Source: Pseudomonas sp. R37(2017) (lineage in GTDB: Bacteria > Pseudomonadota > Gammaproteobacteria > Pseudomonadales > Pseudomonadaceae). From it: a stretch of 64,000 nucleotides of DNA. This document shows, piece after piece, positions 15,806-25,335 of the stretch. Both the position numbers and the translations under genes were made by a program. The stretch's first letter is position 1; every line of letters starts with the position of its first letter. The notes under the pieces are model-generated. The model saw only the letters and a list, made by a program, of their open reading frames with translations. It did not search any database and was not told where the DNA came from. The DNA is taken from positions 156,950 to 220,949 of the forward strand of contig NZ_NEHO01000001.1 in NCBI RefSeq assembly GCF_002113375.1, written 5' to 3'.

Positions 15806-17149
15806 CTATATAACCGGCCGGACCGAGAGACCCCGTCCAATGCCGTAGTAATGGAAACCTTGCTTGGTCAGCCTGGCAGGATCAAATATATTTCGCCCAT
15901 CGAAAATCACCGGATCTTTCAGGGACTTTTTGATGAAATCAAAGTCAGGAGCTTTGAAATCCTGCCACTCCGTTACAATGATCAAGCAGTCTGCCCCCTG
16001 TAGCGCAGCCTCTTTAGTCCCCATCAAACGCAAGTTTGGATGTGCAGGATAAAGGTGTTGCGCCTCTTCCATCGCCTTCGGATCATAGGCTTGTACGCTG
16101 GCTCCAGCTCCCCACAACAGGTTCATGAGTTCCAGGCTTGACGCTTCCCGCATATCATCGGTATTGGGCTTGAACGCCAGTCCCCAAAGCGCAAATGTCT
16201 TCCCGCGCAAATCATTCTCATAATGATACTGAACTTGCTCGAACAGCTTTTTCTTCTGTCTTGTATTAACCTTTTCAACCGCATTCAGAATGTGCGGGAC
16301 AAAATCCAACTGTTGTGCCGTATGCTCCAGTGCTTTCACGTCCTTGGGGAAGCACGAACCACCGTAGCCGCAACCCGGATAAATGAACTGGTAGCCTATT
16401 CGCGGATCCGCACCAATACCTTTACGAACCGACTCGATATCGGCCCCTAAAAGCTCAGCGAGATTGGCGATTTCGTTCATGAAGGAGATTTTCGTGGCGA
16501 GCAGGCAATTGGCGGTGTATTTCGTCAACTCTGCGCTGCGAACGTCCATGACGATAATTTTTTCATGATTGCGGCTGAATGGCTCATATAGCTCGCGCAT
16601 CATATCAATAACGTATTCGCTATCCGTGCCAATGATAATCCGATCCGGCTTTTGACAATCGCTGACAGCAGAGCCTTCCTTCAAGAACTCTGGATTGGAA
16701 ACGACATGAAAATCGAATGCGCACTCTTTAGCGCTCAGGACCTCGGAAATCCGCTGTTTGACTTTATCGGCGGTGCCAACAGGAACAGTTGATTTATTAA
16801 TAACAACTTTCTTGTCACGCATGTGACTGGCAATAGTTTCCGCTACTGCCAGAACATATTGGAGATCGGCGCTGCCATCTTCACCAGGAGGAGTGCCTAC
16901 CGCAATGAACTGAATTTCTGCAAAATCAACCCCTTCAGCGGGATCGGTGGTGAAGATCAGGCGCCCTGCCTCGTAGTTCTTTTTTACCAAGGCGGAAAGA
17001 CCCGGCTCATAAATTGGAATAATACCATCAATGAGTTTGGCGACTTTGCTTTCGTCCTTGTCAACACAGCAAACCGTATGCCCGGCATCCGCAAGAACAG
17101 TTGCCTGAACCAAACCGACATAGCCAGTTCCAAAAACTGTTAATTTCAT
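15806..17149 (-). CDS. ugd: UDP-glucose 6-dehydrogenase
   Basis: Oxidises UDP-glucose twice with NAD+ to UDP-glucuronate. The 447-residue protein has the N-terminal Rossmann motif FGTGYVGLVQATVLADAGH, VGTPPGEDGSADL, NPEFLKEGSAVSDC, and the catalytic Cys in GCGYGGSCFPKDVKAL, with the C-terminal UDP-binding domain LWGLAFKPNTDDMREASS. Length and motif order are normal. It overlaps the upstream glycosyltransferase by four bases. Together with GalU it commits carbon to an acidic sugar, and with the epimerase at 21.9 kb it probably provides both glucuronate and galacturonate. Confidence 0.95.
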   Translation of the reverse strand: MKLTVFGTGYVGLVQATVLADAGHTVCCVDKDESKVAKLIDGIIPIYEPGLSALVKKNYEAGRLIFTTDPAEGVDFAEIQFIAVGTPPGEDGSADLQYVLAVAETIASHMRDKKVVINKSTVPVGTADKVKQRISEVLSAKECAFDFHVVSNPEFLKEGSAVSDCQKPDRIIIGTDSEYVIDMMRELYEPFSRNHEKIIVMDVRSAELTKYTANCLLATKISFMNEIANLAELLGADIESVRKGIGADPRIGYQFIYPGCGYGGSCFPKDVKALEHTAQQLDFVPHILNAVEKVNTRQKKKLFEQVQYHYENDLRGKTFALWGLAFKPNTDDMREASSLELMNLLWGAGASVQAYDPKAMEEAQHLYPAHPNLRLMGTKEAALQGADCLIIVTEWQDFKAPDFDFIKKSLKDPVIFDGRNIFDPARLTKQGFHYYGIGRGLSVRPVI

Positions 17150-17964
17150 GAGTTAGTCCTTTTGGTAGTAGTCAAATTCATTAGATAGTAAATTGTCATA
17201 TCAACTATGTGATGCCTGAACGCCTTCGACTTGAATACCGCTTTAATACCCCCGGCGCTTGCACGAATCCCATCCGAAAGAGCATGAGAGTTACAATTGA
17301 TAGCGGTCAGATAGCCAATTTGTTTTGCTCGTCGGGAAAACTCCGGCTCACACATAAACAGGAAAAAGTGTTCGCAAACACCGTTCAGCTCCCGCCAGAC
17401 ATCGCCCTTCACCACCCAATATGAACTTTGCACCCAGTCGACAATATGAAGTCCTGAGGTCTTGCCATTCACTTCCGTACATTCGTAACTGTCTCGGGCA
17501 CCACGGAATAACCTGGAAAACATTTGCGGAGCGCGTCGAGCAAACTGGCTGGCAAGACTCGGGTAAGTTCTGGCTATGAGCTCTACATTGCCGCGGTCGT
17601 CAAGCTGCTTGATACCAACGATACCGATATTCTTTTCTTTCTGGAGTATCTCCACAGACTCCCTTATACAATCGACTGAAGAAAGGATCAGGTCTGGATT
17701 AAGCAGAACCATGAAATCCGCAGAAAAGTCCATCGATAAATTCGTCGCTTTGGTATAACCCCTGTTATGCGACGACCTGAGCAACGTGATGTTACTTTTC
17801 CCCCTGATACATTCATTCAGCCGGTTGAAGTTATCGTCATCGACACTATTATCGAAAACGGTGACCTGGCAACAGTTAAAAAGACTTTGCTGCTCCAGCG
17901 CCTTCAGGCTTTCTATCAGTCTCGGCGCCTTGAAGAAATCCACAATGGAAACATGTATTTTCAT
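17146..17964 (-). CDS. Family 2-type glycosyltransferase
   Basis: A 272-residue inverting (GT-A fold) glycosyltransferase resembling rhamnosyltransferases. The start MKIHVSIVDFFKAPRL overlaps the preceding gene by ATGA; a longer frame upstream would be buried inside that gene. Diagnostic segments are VTVFDNSVDDDNF, the SHNRGYTKATNLSMD nucleotide-binding segment, the metal-binding region FMVLLNPDLIL (with Asn-Pro-Asp in place of DxD, as is common in this family), and IVDWVQSSYWVVKGDVW before the acceptor-side catalytic region LFMCEPEFSRRAK. The likely donor is dTDP-rhamnose, inferred from similarity and context. Confidence 0.85.
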   Translation of the reverse strand: MKIHVSIVDFFKAPRLIESLKALEQQSLFNCCQVTVFDNSVDDDNFNRLNECIRGKSNITLLRSSHNRGYTKATNLSMDFSADFMVLLNPDLILSSVDCIRESVEILQKEKNIGIVGIKQLDDRGNVELIARTYPSLASQFARRAPQMFSRLFRGARDSYECTEVNGKTSGLHIVDWVQSSYWVVKGDVWRELNGVCEHFFLFMCEPEFSRRAKQIGYLTAINCNSHALSDGIRASAGGIKAVFKSKAFRHHIVDMTIYYLMNLTTTKRTNS

Positions 17965-19088
17965 GCCTGGGCTTCCTTGCGACCAAGTAGCGCGTTGTAT
18001 TCGTTTATCAGGATATTGGTGACGCCTTCCCAATCATTGGAAAAGGCGTTTTTCAACCGAGGTTGATAATCGTCCTTCAGGGCGTTTTCAACGCACTCCA
18101 GAATATCCGCTTGACTGCAGTCAGGTTCCAGCCTCAGCGGTGGCGAAGAAAAGTAGTCGAACAGCGCTGACGCTGCTGAAACTATAGGTTTGCATCCCAG
18201 GGAAGTAGCTTCCAGATCCACTTGAGAAACGACCTCGAACCAAGAGTTTGAAAGGTTAATCTTCGACCTTTTATAGTGGTAGCAAAGCTGATCCTGGTTC
18301 AATTCACCGAGATACTCGAGATTGGAACTAGCCTTGATGATCTCTTTGAATTTCTCACAGTACTTCTTGTGATTGGAGTTTTCTTTCCCAGCGAACACGA
18401 CCCGGTACTGTGTACCTTTGAAGGTTTCAGCGATTTTCAGTATGTTTTTTCTGGGTTCAATACGACCTACCACCATGACATCTATGTCGCGGGGCGCAGG
18501 GTTCGTGCCGCCCCCATTGCCAAACGTCAATGCATTAGGAATGACCTTCACCTTGGAAGACGGCAACCTGTCGGTTACATCGCCCCTGATGTTCACAAGT
18601 TCACTCTCTGACAACGGAAAAATTCTCGACGAACGCTCCACCAGTTTTTTGTTGATCCCCAAGGGAGTGCTTCCGTAAGCCAAAACGTTACGTAAACTCT
18701 TGAACTTGATGAACTCTTTCGCAAAGGACGTAAGCATCAAGTAAGCGTCGTAACCCAAAAACTTCCCAAAGAAACCGCCGCGAAAATACTGCTCCATGTA
18801 CTTTTTTTCATGATGAATCGGTGAAAAGCAAAACGGTATCTTCTTGCTCAGGGCCCAGTTCAGATACCTGTAATTTTCGTACGGTGTCTGCATATTGAAC
18901 ATGTGCATGACGTCTGGCTTCGTCTTCCTGATATCCAATTCACGAGGATCGGTCACCACAGTGACAAGAAAGCCCTTGGCCTCAAGGTGGCGCTTATACT
19001 TGTATACCTTCCCGGAGTCACCGCCTGGTTTCTCCGGAGCATCGCGCCTGAGACAAAAAAGAATTTCTGCCTGTTTTCCTCCACTCAT
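17961..19088 (-). CDS. Family 4-type (GT-B) glycosyltransferase
   Basis: A 375-residue GT-B fold glycosyltransferase. The N-terminal domain has GGDSGKVYKYKRHLEAKGF and VMHMFNMQTPYENYRYL. The C-terminal donor domain has VMVVGRIEPRKNILKIAET, the nucleotide-contact segment VFAGKENSNHKKYC, and SWFEVVSQVDLEATSLGCKP, whose first Glu occupies the EX7E position typical of family 4. No membrane anchor is seen. It overlaps both neighbours by four bases. The sugar donor cannot be told from sequence. Confidence 0.85.
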   Translation of the reverse strand: MSGGKQAEILFCLRRDAPEKPGGDSGKVYKYKRHLEAKGFLVTVVTDPRELDIRKTKPDVMHMFNMQTPYENYRYLNWALSKKIPFCFSPIHHEKKYMEQYFRGGFFGKFLGYDAYLMLTSFAKEFIKFKSLRNVLAYGSTPLGINKKLVERSSRIFPLSESELVNIRGDVTDRLPSSKVKVIPNALTFGNGGGTNPAPRDIDVMVVGRIEPRKNILKIAETFKGTQYRVVFAGKENSNHKKYCEKFKEIIKASSNLEYLGELNQDQLCYHYKRSKINLSNSWFEVVSQVDLEATSLGCKPIVSAASALFDYFSSPPLRLEPDCSQADILECVENALKDDYQPRLKNAFSNDWEGVTNILINEYNALLGRKEAQA

Positions 19089-20338
19089 CTGGCATACCTC
19101 ACACCTGGGGTCTTTCTTGAAAGCACGATTTGCACCGAGGCTACGTAAAATATAAAAAACGAGAAAAACAGCGGAACCAGCGTGTTCAAAAGATCTCCCC
19201 GTATGATGTTGGTGCCTCTGAACAGGAAAATCAGACCGAGCACAGAATAGATACCACCTGTTCTGAACAGCTTCTCAATGAGCTGACTTAGACAAAACAA
19301 CAGCCCCCCGGCACTTATCACGCCGAGCCAGCGAAAGTTAATATATGCCTCGCCAATCAAAGACGCTGTAATCTCGGCACCGCTGTCGACCAGCCGCTCG
19401 TAGAAAAACTCTTGGGTAAAGTATCGATTACCGGAGATAGGCTTTTCACTCCATATCGAGCGAGGAATCAAGAACGTGAACGCGGCCAAGTAAGTCTGAG
19501 CCGGACCGATACTCTGTTGCATAATCAAAGAACTGGAGTCAAAGGTCACGAAGTCCGGTGAAACAAAAACATTGAGCTCTTCCTGTTCGCCCCTCGTTAA
19601 GTCTCGATAAAGTGTAGAAAGGCTAAACAGAAGAAAACATGCCAACATCAATCTAATAATGGTCTTCTTGCTTAGCTTCTTTTGCTGTTTTCGCTGGGCG
19701 TTGCGTATCACCAGATAAAAGATGCAAGGCAATATGCAGTTCAAGACCAAGGTCGATCGACTGCCGGAAACAAGGCTTGCACAGAACGTCAGTAACAACA
19801 CCACGATGAAAAACAATCGAAGGAGAAGTGACTTTGTCCACATCGCGCCTACGAACGATAGAACTGAAAGCGCCGGCGCGGTGTATAGGGCGATGCCAGC
19901 AAGCAAATTATCTTCAAAAAAGCTTTGCCTGTTACTCAGTAACGAAGCAAGCGAATACTTCTGCATACTGACAATGATCAGCCCACACAAAAAGACAGTG
20001 TAAAGAAAACAAACCGCGATAAACTTCCTGGTGATCCTGATCTCAAAGCTGGAACTTAATATGTGGGTTTTTCGGCTGAAAAACATCGTTAGAAAACTAT
20101 AAACCATCAAAGTCAACACACAAAAGACCGCCACACTGGTATTCGATACCGAGTCCGATGGTATTTGCGGGTAGGTCGCAGAGAAAAAAAGATACTGATA
20201 ATCGTCGGTAAAATAACCGTCCACCAAATAGGAAAGAACAAGAAACACCGAAAACCATAGATAGGTAATCGACTTCTTTGCGGCGTACGTTATGTACACA
20301 ACAAAAATTGAGATCACGAACAGAACAACAAACATCAT
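19085..20338 (-). CDS. wzy: Wzy-like polysaccharide polymerase
   Basis: A 417-residue polytopic membrane protein with about ten to twelve hydrophobic segments and a large hydrophilic loop around residues 240-300, the usual layout of Wzy polymerases that join lipid-linked repeat units at the periplasmic face. RSIWSEKPISGNRYFTQEF in the loop resembles the RIPRXXXPSKP-type motif of the oligosaccharide repeat polymerase family. Wzy proteins share little sequence, so the assignment rests on topology, the loop and the genetic context. Base composition is lower in G+C than in the core genes. It overlaps its neighbours at both ends by four bases. Confidence 0.75.
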   Translation of the reverse strand: MMFVVLFVISIFVVYITYAAKKSITYLWFSVFLVLSYLVDGYFTDDYQYLFFSATYPQIPSDSVSNTSVAVFCVLTLMVYSFLTMFFSRKTHILSSSFEIRITRKFIAVCFLYTVFLCGLIIVSMQKYSLASLLSNRQSFFEDNLLAGIALYTAPALSVLSFVGAMWTKSLLLRLFFIVVLLLTFCASLVSGSRSTLVLNCILPCIFYLVIRNAQRKQQKKLSKKTIIRLMLACFLLFSLSTLYRDLTRGEQEELNVFVSPDFVTFDSSSLIMQQSIGPAQTYLAAFTFLIPRSIWSEKPISGNRYFTQEFFYERLVDSGAEITASLIGEAYINFRWLGVISAGGLLFCLSQLIEKLFRTGGIYSVLGLIFLFRGTNIIRGDLLNTLVPLFFSFFIFYVASVQIVLSRKTPGVRYAR

Positions 20339-21450
20339 TGCTTGCTACCTGCCATGCAGAAAACACTTACACAATACAAGCATGACAAAGTAATCATATT
20401 GTAGATCAGGAACGCATTGATCGGCGACATGCCAAGCCAAGGTCGCAGTACGAACATGGCAAATACCAGCGAGCCTGCTCCTATTACATATACAATATTG
20501 GATTTTGACTTAAGGTGTAAAAACGCAGAAAACACCGGACATGTGATTGCGATCAGAGTGGACGCCAGGATCTTTACGTAAAATGAAAACAACGGCATGG
20601 CAACGAAAAACCCCAACAATAGCAGTCCGTACGCAAAAGAAAAGGTTTTAACGTTGAACAGGCCCAGGGCTCCATCACCATCATTGAATCTCGTATATAC
20701 AAAATTGGTTACTATGAAACCAGCCGCTGCTGCAACTACACTGAACGCTATGAGCAGGTTATGAACCAGCTCGAAGTCTACCGTCCCCGAATACAGGTCA
20801 CGCACGATGTTAATATCGTTTCGATAAACCAGTGACAATGCAATTCCGGAAAAAATGGTAACCAGACCCATATAGATATTCTTGGATGCTGGCAAGACAG
20901 CGCGCTCTCTCGAATTATTCATGATCGACAATAGCCCGGTTATCATCACTACGGTCGCGATCAGCGCCGGCACTGATAAGGTACGGGTCAATATCAGGAT
21001 CAAAACGCAGGCACCTATGGTTATGTAGCGAATCGATGTTAACGCCTGAAACTTCCACTTGTCCTGACTCGTCAAATTGAAAGCGACTTTATACGAGAGA
21101 AAATACCCACATATCGCGCCTATACCGGTCAATATAAAATTTTCGAACATGCTGCCGATTCGAAATTGGCTGGCAGCAGTCAATAACCCCAGGCAAACAA
21201 TCAAAATAAACGCAGGGCTCGCCGTTTTCGATATATACACCTGCACGCCCACAGTTTGGCCTACCTGAATGCCGGTCAACAGAAAGGTCACTAATACAAC
21301 GCCCTGTTCGGTTACATGCTGACTATGGGTCAGCTTTCCGGCTAGATAAATGACCAAATACACTGAAACGAGATTAAAAGCGGAGCACGTGAGAAATACT
21401 GCTCGTCTAACCGCGGTATTTTGTCTGGGGTGGTAGGCTTTTATCCACAA
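20335..21450 (-). CDS. Polytopic membrane protein, candidate Wzx flippase
   Basis: A 371-residue protein with about ten predicted transmembrane segments. Position between the polymerase and sugar-modifying genes, and the lack of another flippase in the island, suggest it moves lipid-linked repeat units across the inner membrane. It is short for a Wzx (usually 400-480 residues), and no MATE-like signature is evident, so this is an inference. The start is TTG, preceded by GGAG nine bases away, and lies 44 bases inside the upstream acetyltransferase gene. No ATG is available before residue 99. Base composition is AT-rich relative to the core. Confidence 0.6.
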   Translation of the reverse strand: MWIKAYHPRQNTAVRRAVFLTCSAFNLVSVYLVIYLAGKLTHSQHVTEQGVVLVTFLLTGIQVGQTVGVQVYISKTASPAFILIVCLGLLTAASQFRIGSMFENFILTGIGAICGYFLSYKVAFNLTSQDKWKFQALTSIRYITIGACVLILILTRTLSVPALIATVVMITGLLSIMNNSRERAVLPASKNIYMGLVTIFSGIALSLVYRNDINIVRDLYSGTVDFELVHNLLIAFSVVAAAAGFIVTNFVYTRFNDGDGALGLFNVKTFSFAYGLLLLGFFVAMPLFSFYVKILASTLIAITCPVFSAFLHLKSKSNIVYVIGAGSLVFAMFVLRPWLGMSPINAFLIYNMITLSCLYCVSVFCMAGSKQ

Positions 21451-21862
21451 AGCTGTTTGCTCCTATCACTGCGTTTGCACCAATCGTGATGTCTCCAACC
21501 ACTACAGAATTAGGAAAAATCGTCACGCCGTCCTGGAGCGTGGGATACCCTCTTTTGTTACCGATGGTGCATCCCTGATAGATGGTTAAATTCTTCCCAA
21601 TCACACTCCCCGAACCAAAAACTATTGACACTGGATGGGGAAGATATAGCCCCTCTTCTATTGATGCTCCATAGCCAACATCGATTGCATGCTTGGCAAT
21701 TAGCAAGTTCCTGCTCAAGATATGCACCAACTTGTTTTTGGAAGCGGCAAGTCTCACGAGCAAAGAGGCATGGATGCTCGGATTCAAAAGTGACTTCAAC
21801 ACAGACTTGATGCCCGCGTTTCCATACACAACACGAATATCGCTTTTTATTAACGCAAACAT
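21407..21862 (-). CDS. Serine-acetyltransferase-like hexapeptide-repeat acyltransferase
   Basis: A 151-residue left-handed beta-helix protein of the CysE/LbH family. The hexapeptide ladder is visible as IDVGYGASIEEGLYL, HPVSIVFGSGSVIGKNLTI, TIGNKRGYPTLQDGVTI and VVVGDITIGANAVIGANSFV. The His in LPHPVSIV is placed like the CysE catalytic His. It is much shorter than true serine acetyltransferase (about 260 residues) and lacks its helical N-terminus, so it more likely O-acetylates the polysaccharide repeat unit. The ATG begins at the last base-pair boundary of the epimerase stop codon (TAAATG), so the genes are coupled. Confidence 0.82.
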   Translation of the reverse strand: MFALIKSDIRVVYGNAGIKSVLKSLLNPSIHASLLVRLAASKNKLVHILSRNLLIAKHAIDVGYGASIEEGLYLPHPVSIVFGSGSVIGKNLTIYQGCTIGNKRGYPTLQDGVTIFPNSVVVGDITIGANAVIGANSFVDKSLPPQTKYRG

Positions 21863-22864
21863 TTACTGCTTCCCGTAATAATCGGAGTACCAACTCACAA
21901 ATCGACTCATACCCTCTTCTATGGATACTACAGGTTGATAATCGATGGCCTTGACCAACTCACTTGTATCCGCATGGGTGGTAAAAACATCACCAGGCTG
22001 CATGGGTAGAAATTTTTTGATCGCTTTTATATTGGTGGCGCTTTCGATGGCCTCGATAAACCTGGTCAAGGACACGGGCGCTCCGTTGCCAATGTTATAA
22101 ATTCTGTACGGAGCACTGCTTATGTCCGGACCTGACATATCAAATTTATCTTTCACCGGCACGACATCCTGGATCCGCAGTATGGATTCGACGATATCAT
22201 CGATATAAGTGAAGTCACGGGATAGATTGCCGTTGTTATAAACTTCAATTTCCTTCCCGTCCATGATTGACTTGGTGAACTTGAACGGCGCCATGTCGGG
22301 GCGGCCCCAGGGACCATATACGGTAAAAAACCGCAGGCCTGTCACTGGAATACTAAAAAGGTGTGAATATGTATGAGCCATCAGCTCGTTGGACCTTTTT
22401 GTAGCCGCATACAAAGAGATCGGGTGGTCTACCGCAGAAGATGTTTGATACGGCGTTGTATTACTCGTGCCATACACAGAACTGCTCGACGCGTACACCA
22501 GATGCTCGACACCGTTATTTCTGCAACCCTCAAGGATATTGAGATGTCCGTTGACGTTGGAATCCAGGTACGCGTGCGGATTATCGATGGAGTACCTGAC
22601 ACCTGCCTGGGCGCCGAGATGGATCACCCGATCGAATCTGTGTGCATGAAAGATTTGTGCGATTGCATTGTTGTCGGAAAGATCCATTTTGAAAAATGTG
22701 AAATTTCGCAACGGCTTCAAAGTCTCGAGTCGCGAAAATTTGAGCGCTGGATCGTAATAAGAATTGATGTTGTCGATACCAATCACGTCATGCCCTATGG
22801 CACATAACTTATGGGCTAACGAACTTCCGATAAACCCTGCTGCACCCGTCACTAGGTATTTCAT
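21863..22864 (-). CDS. UDP-glucuronate 4-epimerase-type NAD-dependent epimerase
   Basis: A 333-residue extended short-chain dehydrogenase. The start is MKYLVTGAAGFIGSSLAHKL, seven bases after AAGGA; an adjacent ATG one codon earlier is almost equivalent. Motifs are GIDNINSYYDPALKFSRL (typical of UDP-glucuronate epimerases), HLGAQAGVRYSIDNPHAYLD, the catalytic Ser region YASSSSVYG, SLYAATKRSNELMAH with the YxxxK pair, and RFFTVYGPWGRPDMA. These features match GalE-like enzymes that interconvert UDP-glucuronate and UDP-galacturonate. With Ugd it should give UDP-galacturonate for the polymer. Confidence 0.9.
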   Translation of the reverse strand: MKYLVTGAAGFIGSSLAHKLCAIGHDVIGIDNINSYYDPALKFSRLETLKPLRNFTFFKMDLSDNNAIAQIFHAHRFDRVIHLGAQAGVRYSIDNPHAYLDSNVNGHLNILEGCRNNGVEHLVYASSSSVYGTSNTTPYQTSSAVDHPISLYAATKRSNELMAHTYSHLFSIPVTGLRFFTVYGPWGRPDMAPFKFTKSIMDGKEIEVYNNGNLSRDFTYIDDIVESILRIQDVVPVKDKFDMSGPDISSAPYRIYNIGNGAPVSLTRFIEAIESATNIKAIKKFLPMQPGDVFTTHADTSELVKAIDYQPVVSIEEGMSRFVSWYSDYYGKQ

Positions 22865-22867
22865 CAT

Positions 22868-23075
22868 TTCATCCTTATTGCCGGCATTCTTACTGTTCGA
22901 TGCGGAGTAGAAACTCATTCAAACCAAAGAACTTCGAACAACGAAATTAAAATATAGGTACGCTACCGCCCCAGAATTTACCGCAAGCACCCTGGGAACG
23001 ATGATTAATTGGCCTCCTGGATATTTACATTATTTACCAGGAAAACTTGTGATTCAGTTGCAGCAGTGAAATGAA
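22868..23075 (-). promoter_or_regulatory. Spacer between wzc and the epimerase gene
   Basis: A 208-bp non-coding spacer breaks the otherwise overlapping leftward gene series. It may hold an additional promoter or a processing site. No clear hairpin plus T-tract is visible. Confidence 0.3.
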
Positions 23076-25292
23076 TCAGGCGTTATCGGACTTGTATTCG
23101 TAGTGGTAATATCCGTAATCACCGTACCCATACGCGGATGCGCGTTTTTCCACGCCGTTGAATATCGCGCCCTTTAATTCAATACCGTTTTGTGCAAAAC
23201 GGCGCATCGTGAGTTCTATTTCCCGCGCGGGGTTCAGACCGAATCGAGTAACAATGAGATTTGTTCCTGACAGCCGACCCACAATTGCGGCATCCGTTAC
23301 AGCAAGTAAGGGTGGAGTATCCAATATCACCAGGTCGTAACTGCCACTCACCTCGTCCAATAACTCCGAAAAATTAGCTTTCATCAGGAGCTCGGATGGG
23401 TTTGGTGGAATCCGTCCTCGGGAAATGAAGTCAAATCCATTTATTGCGGTTTGATGAATCGCCTTGTCCAGAGAGCATTGTCTGGACAGTACGTCAGACA
23501 GACCGTTCTCCGAACTTGTTCCAAGCATTTTGTGGAGATAGCCTTTGCGCATGTCTACGTCGACCAGCAATACCCGACGCCCCGCCTGAGCGATAACGGC
23601 TGCGAGATTTACCGATACAAAAGTCTTACCCACCGCCGGACTGGGACCGGAAATCATCAAACGATTGTTCTTCGCTTCCAGCGTTGCAAAATGCAGGCTG
23701 GTACGAAGGCTGCGCACGGCTTCAATCGCAAGATCCGTAGGGTGATCCAAAGCCAGTAGATGCACTGAGTTCGCACGGCCACGCGCTCGCTTATCGTCTT
23801 CGGATTTCTGCAACGTGCTGTACGGGATAGACGCATAGACGGGCAACCCAAGCTGTTCAATCGCTTCTGGGGTTTCCAGCCCGCGATTCAATGCTTTGCG
23901 AACCAAAACCATTGCAATGGCAAAGTAACCACCCAGCAATGTCATCATCAGTACAATTAGCGCTTTTTGCGGTTTTACCGGTTTACTTTCGTCGACATCC
24001 GCTTCATCGATCAGATGTACATTGCCCACCGTCCCGGCGCGCATCACATCGAGTTCCTGGGACTTGTTCAACAACTGTGTATAGATTTCGTTACCCACCT
24101 GAACATCACGAGTCAGACTGAATAGTTCCTTCTGAGTGGCTGGCAGTCCTTCTACTTTCTTGACCAAGGAGCTTTGCTTGGATGTGAGCTCTGCAAGTTG
24201 CGTCATCAAAGCGCGATAGGCCGGGTGCTGCCCGGTAAACTTGCGGTCCATCTCGGCTCGTTGCAGTTTTAGCGTCGAAATGCTGGAATCCAGCGCAACT
24301 ATCTGATCCAGAATGGCTTTGGTTTCCAAACTGATATCAATCGACTTGCTATGAATCTGGTATTCATTGAGGGCTTTCTCAGCTTTTTCCAGATCTCTTT
24401 TGACTTGCGGCAATTGCTCTTTCAGGAAATCCAGGCTGGCAGCCGCTTCCGCAGACGTGCGGTCGATATTCTGCCGCACATACAACTTTATGATTTCATT
24501 GAGTGTGCGAATGGATCTATCGGCATCGACATCCTCCAGAGCCAGGGAAAGAATGCCCGAATCCTTGCCTCTCTCGAATACATCAAGAGCCTTTTGATAC
24601 TCGATGATCGTGGCCATCCGCGGTTGTCGGGTAACCGTAAACTTTGCCCCCGGATTAGCTCTCAAGGTTTTAACGCGTACTTTGAAACCGTCCTGGTCGA
24701 AGTCTTCGCCAACCGTACTGCGTGCAAGAGTGTTGCCATCCTCGTCCAGCATACTGTAGGCGCCATTCTCACCCGCAATCAGCGTCATCGGTTCGCCCAA
24801 CAACGCATTCGGAACCTGGAGCTCGGAAATACCCAGCTCTTCCCCACCCCAGGTGAAACTGCTGAAGCCGTACCACGGGGCAGCAACGTCTTGCGGCTGA
24901 TCAGGCTCGAATCGACGTGATATAAACTCGCCGATTACAGGGAAGTAATTGGGTTCAACTTCGACATCCAGGTTCAAATTGTCAATCGCCTTGCCCAGTA
25001 CAGAGCGGGACTTGATCAATTCAATCTCGGTAACAGAAGGCGACTCTTGCCCCAACATAGTACTTATATTGGAAAAACCGAGCATGTCATTCTTTTTTGC
25101 TTCCACTTGAACGAGCGCATTGGCTCGATACACTGGCGCGGACAGCACAGCATACGCCGCACCCGCCACCATAAAGGCACCTGCCACCACGGCAATTAAT
25201 AGTTTGTGATCGATGAGAGTCCCGACTAAAGCGAGAAGATCAATCTCATTACTACTGCCTTGCTGGACATTGAGAACTGGCGGTTGCTGCAT
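23076..25292 (-). CDS. wzc: Wzc-type BY-kinase / polysaccharide co-polymerase
   Basis: Inner-membrane bacterial tyrosine kinase that governs chain length and export with Wza. The chosen start gives MQQPPVLNVQQ (738 residues); a longer frame begins inside wzb. Features in order: Wzz domain with two membrane segments (LLIAVVAGAFMVAGAAYAV near residue 30 and ALIVLMMTLLGGYFAIAMVL near 430), a periplasmic coiled-coil-rich region, then the kinase with Walker A SGPSPAVGKTFVSVNLA (about 545), Walker A' LLVDVDMRKGYLH and Walker B YDLVILDTPP. The C-terminus is a tyrosine cluster of seven Tyr within 15 residues (AYGYGDYGYYHYEY), the autophosphorylation site. wzb, immediately upstream, encodes the cognate phosphatase. 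Confidence 0.94.
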   Translation of the reverse strand: MQQPPVLNVQQGSSNEIDLLALVGTLIDHKLLIAVVAGAFMVAGAAYAVLSAPVYRANALVQVEAKKNDMLGFSNISTMLGQESPSVTEIELIKSRSVLGKAIDNLNLDVEVEPNYFPVIGEFISRRFEPDQPQDVAAPWYGFSSFTWGGEELGISELQVPNALLGEPMTLIAGENGAYSMLDEDGNTLARSTVGEDFDQDGFKVRVKTLRANPGAKFTVTRQPRMATIIEYQKALDVFERGKDSGILSLALEDVDADRSIRTLNEIIKLYVRQNIDRTSAEAAASLDFLKEQLPQVKRDLEKAEKALNEYQIHSKSIDISLETKAILDQIVALDSSISTLKLQRAEMDRKFTGQHPAYRALMTQLAELTSKQSSLVKKVEGLPATQKELFSLTRDVQVGNEIYTQLLNKSQELDVMRAGTVGNVHLIDEADVDESKPVKPQKALIVLMMTLLGGYFAIAMVLVRKALNRGLETPEAIEQLGLPVYASIPYSTLQKSEDDKRARGRANSVHLLALDHPTDLAIEAVRSLRTSLHFATLEAKNNRLMISGPSPAVGKTFVSVNLAAVIAQAGRRVLLVDVDMRKGYLHKMLGTSSENGLSDVLSRQCSLDKAIHQTAINGFDFISRGRIPPNPSELLMKANFSELLDEVSGSYDLVILDTPPLLAVTDAAIVGRLSGTNLIVTRFGLNPAREIELTMRRFAQNGIELKGAIFNGVEKRASAYGYGDYGYYHYEYKSDNA

Positions 25293-25335
25293 AAGTGAGT
25301 TTCTTTGCCTTGTTACTATTTGAGAAAAATGGTCA

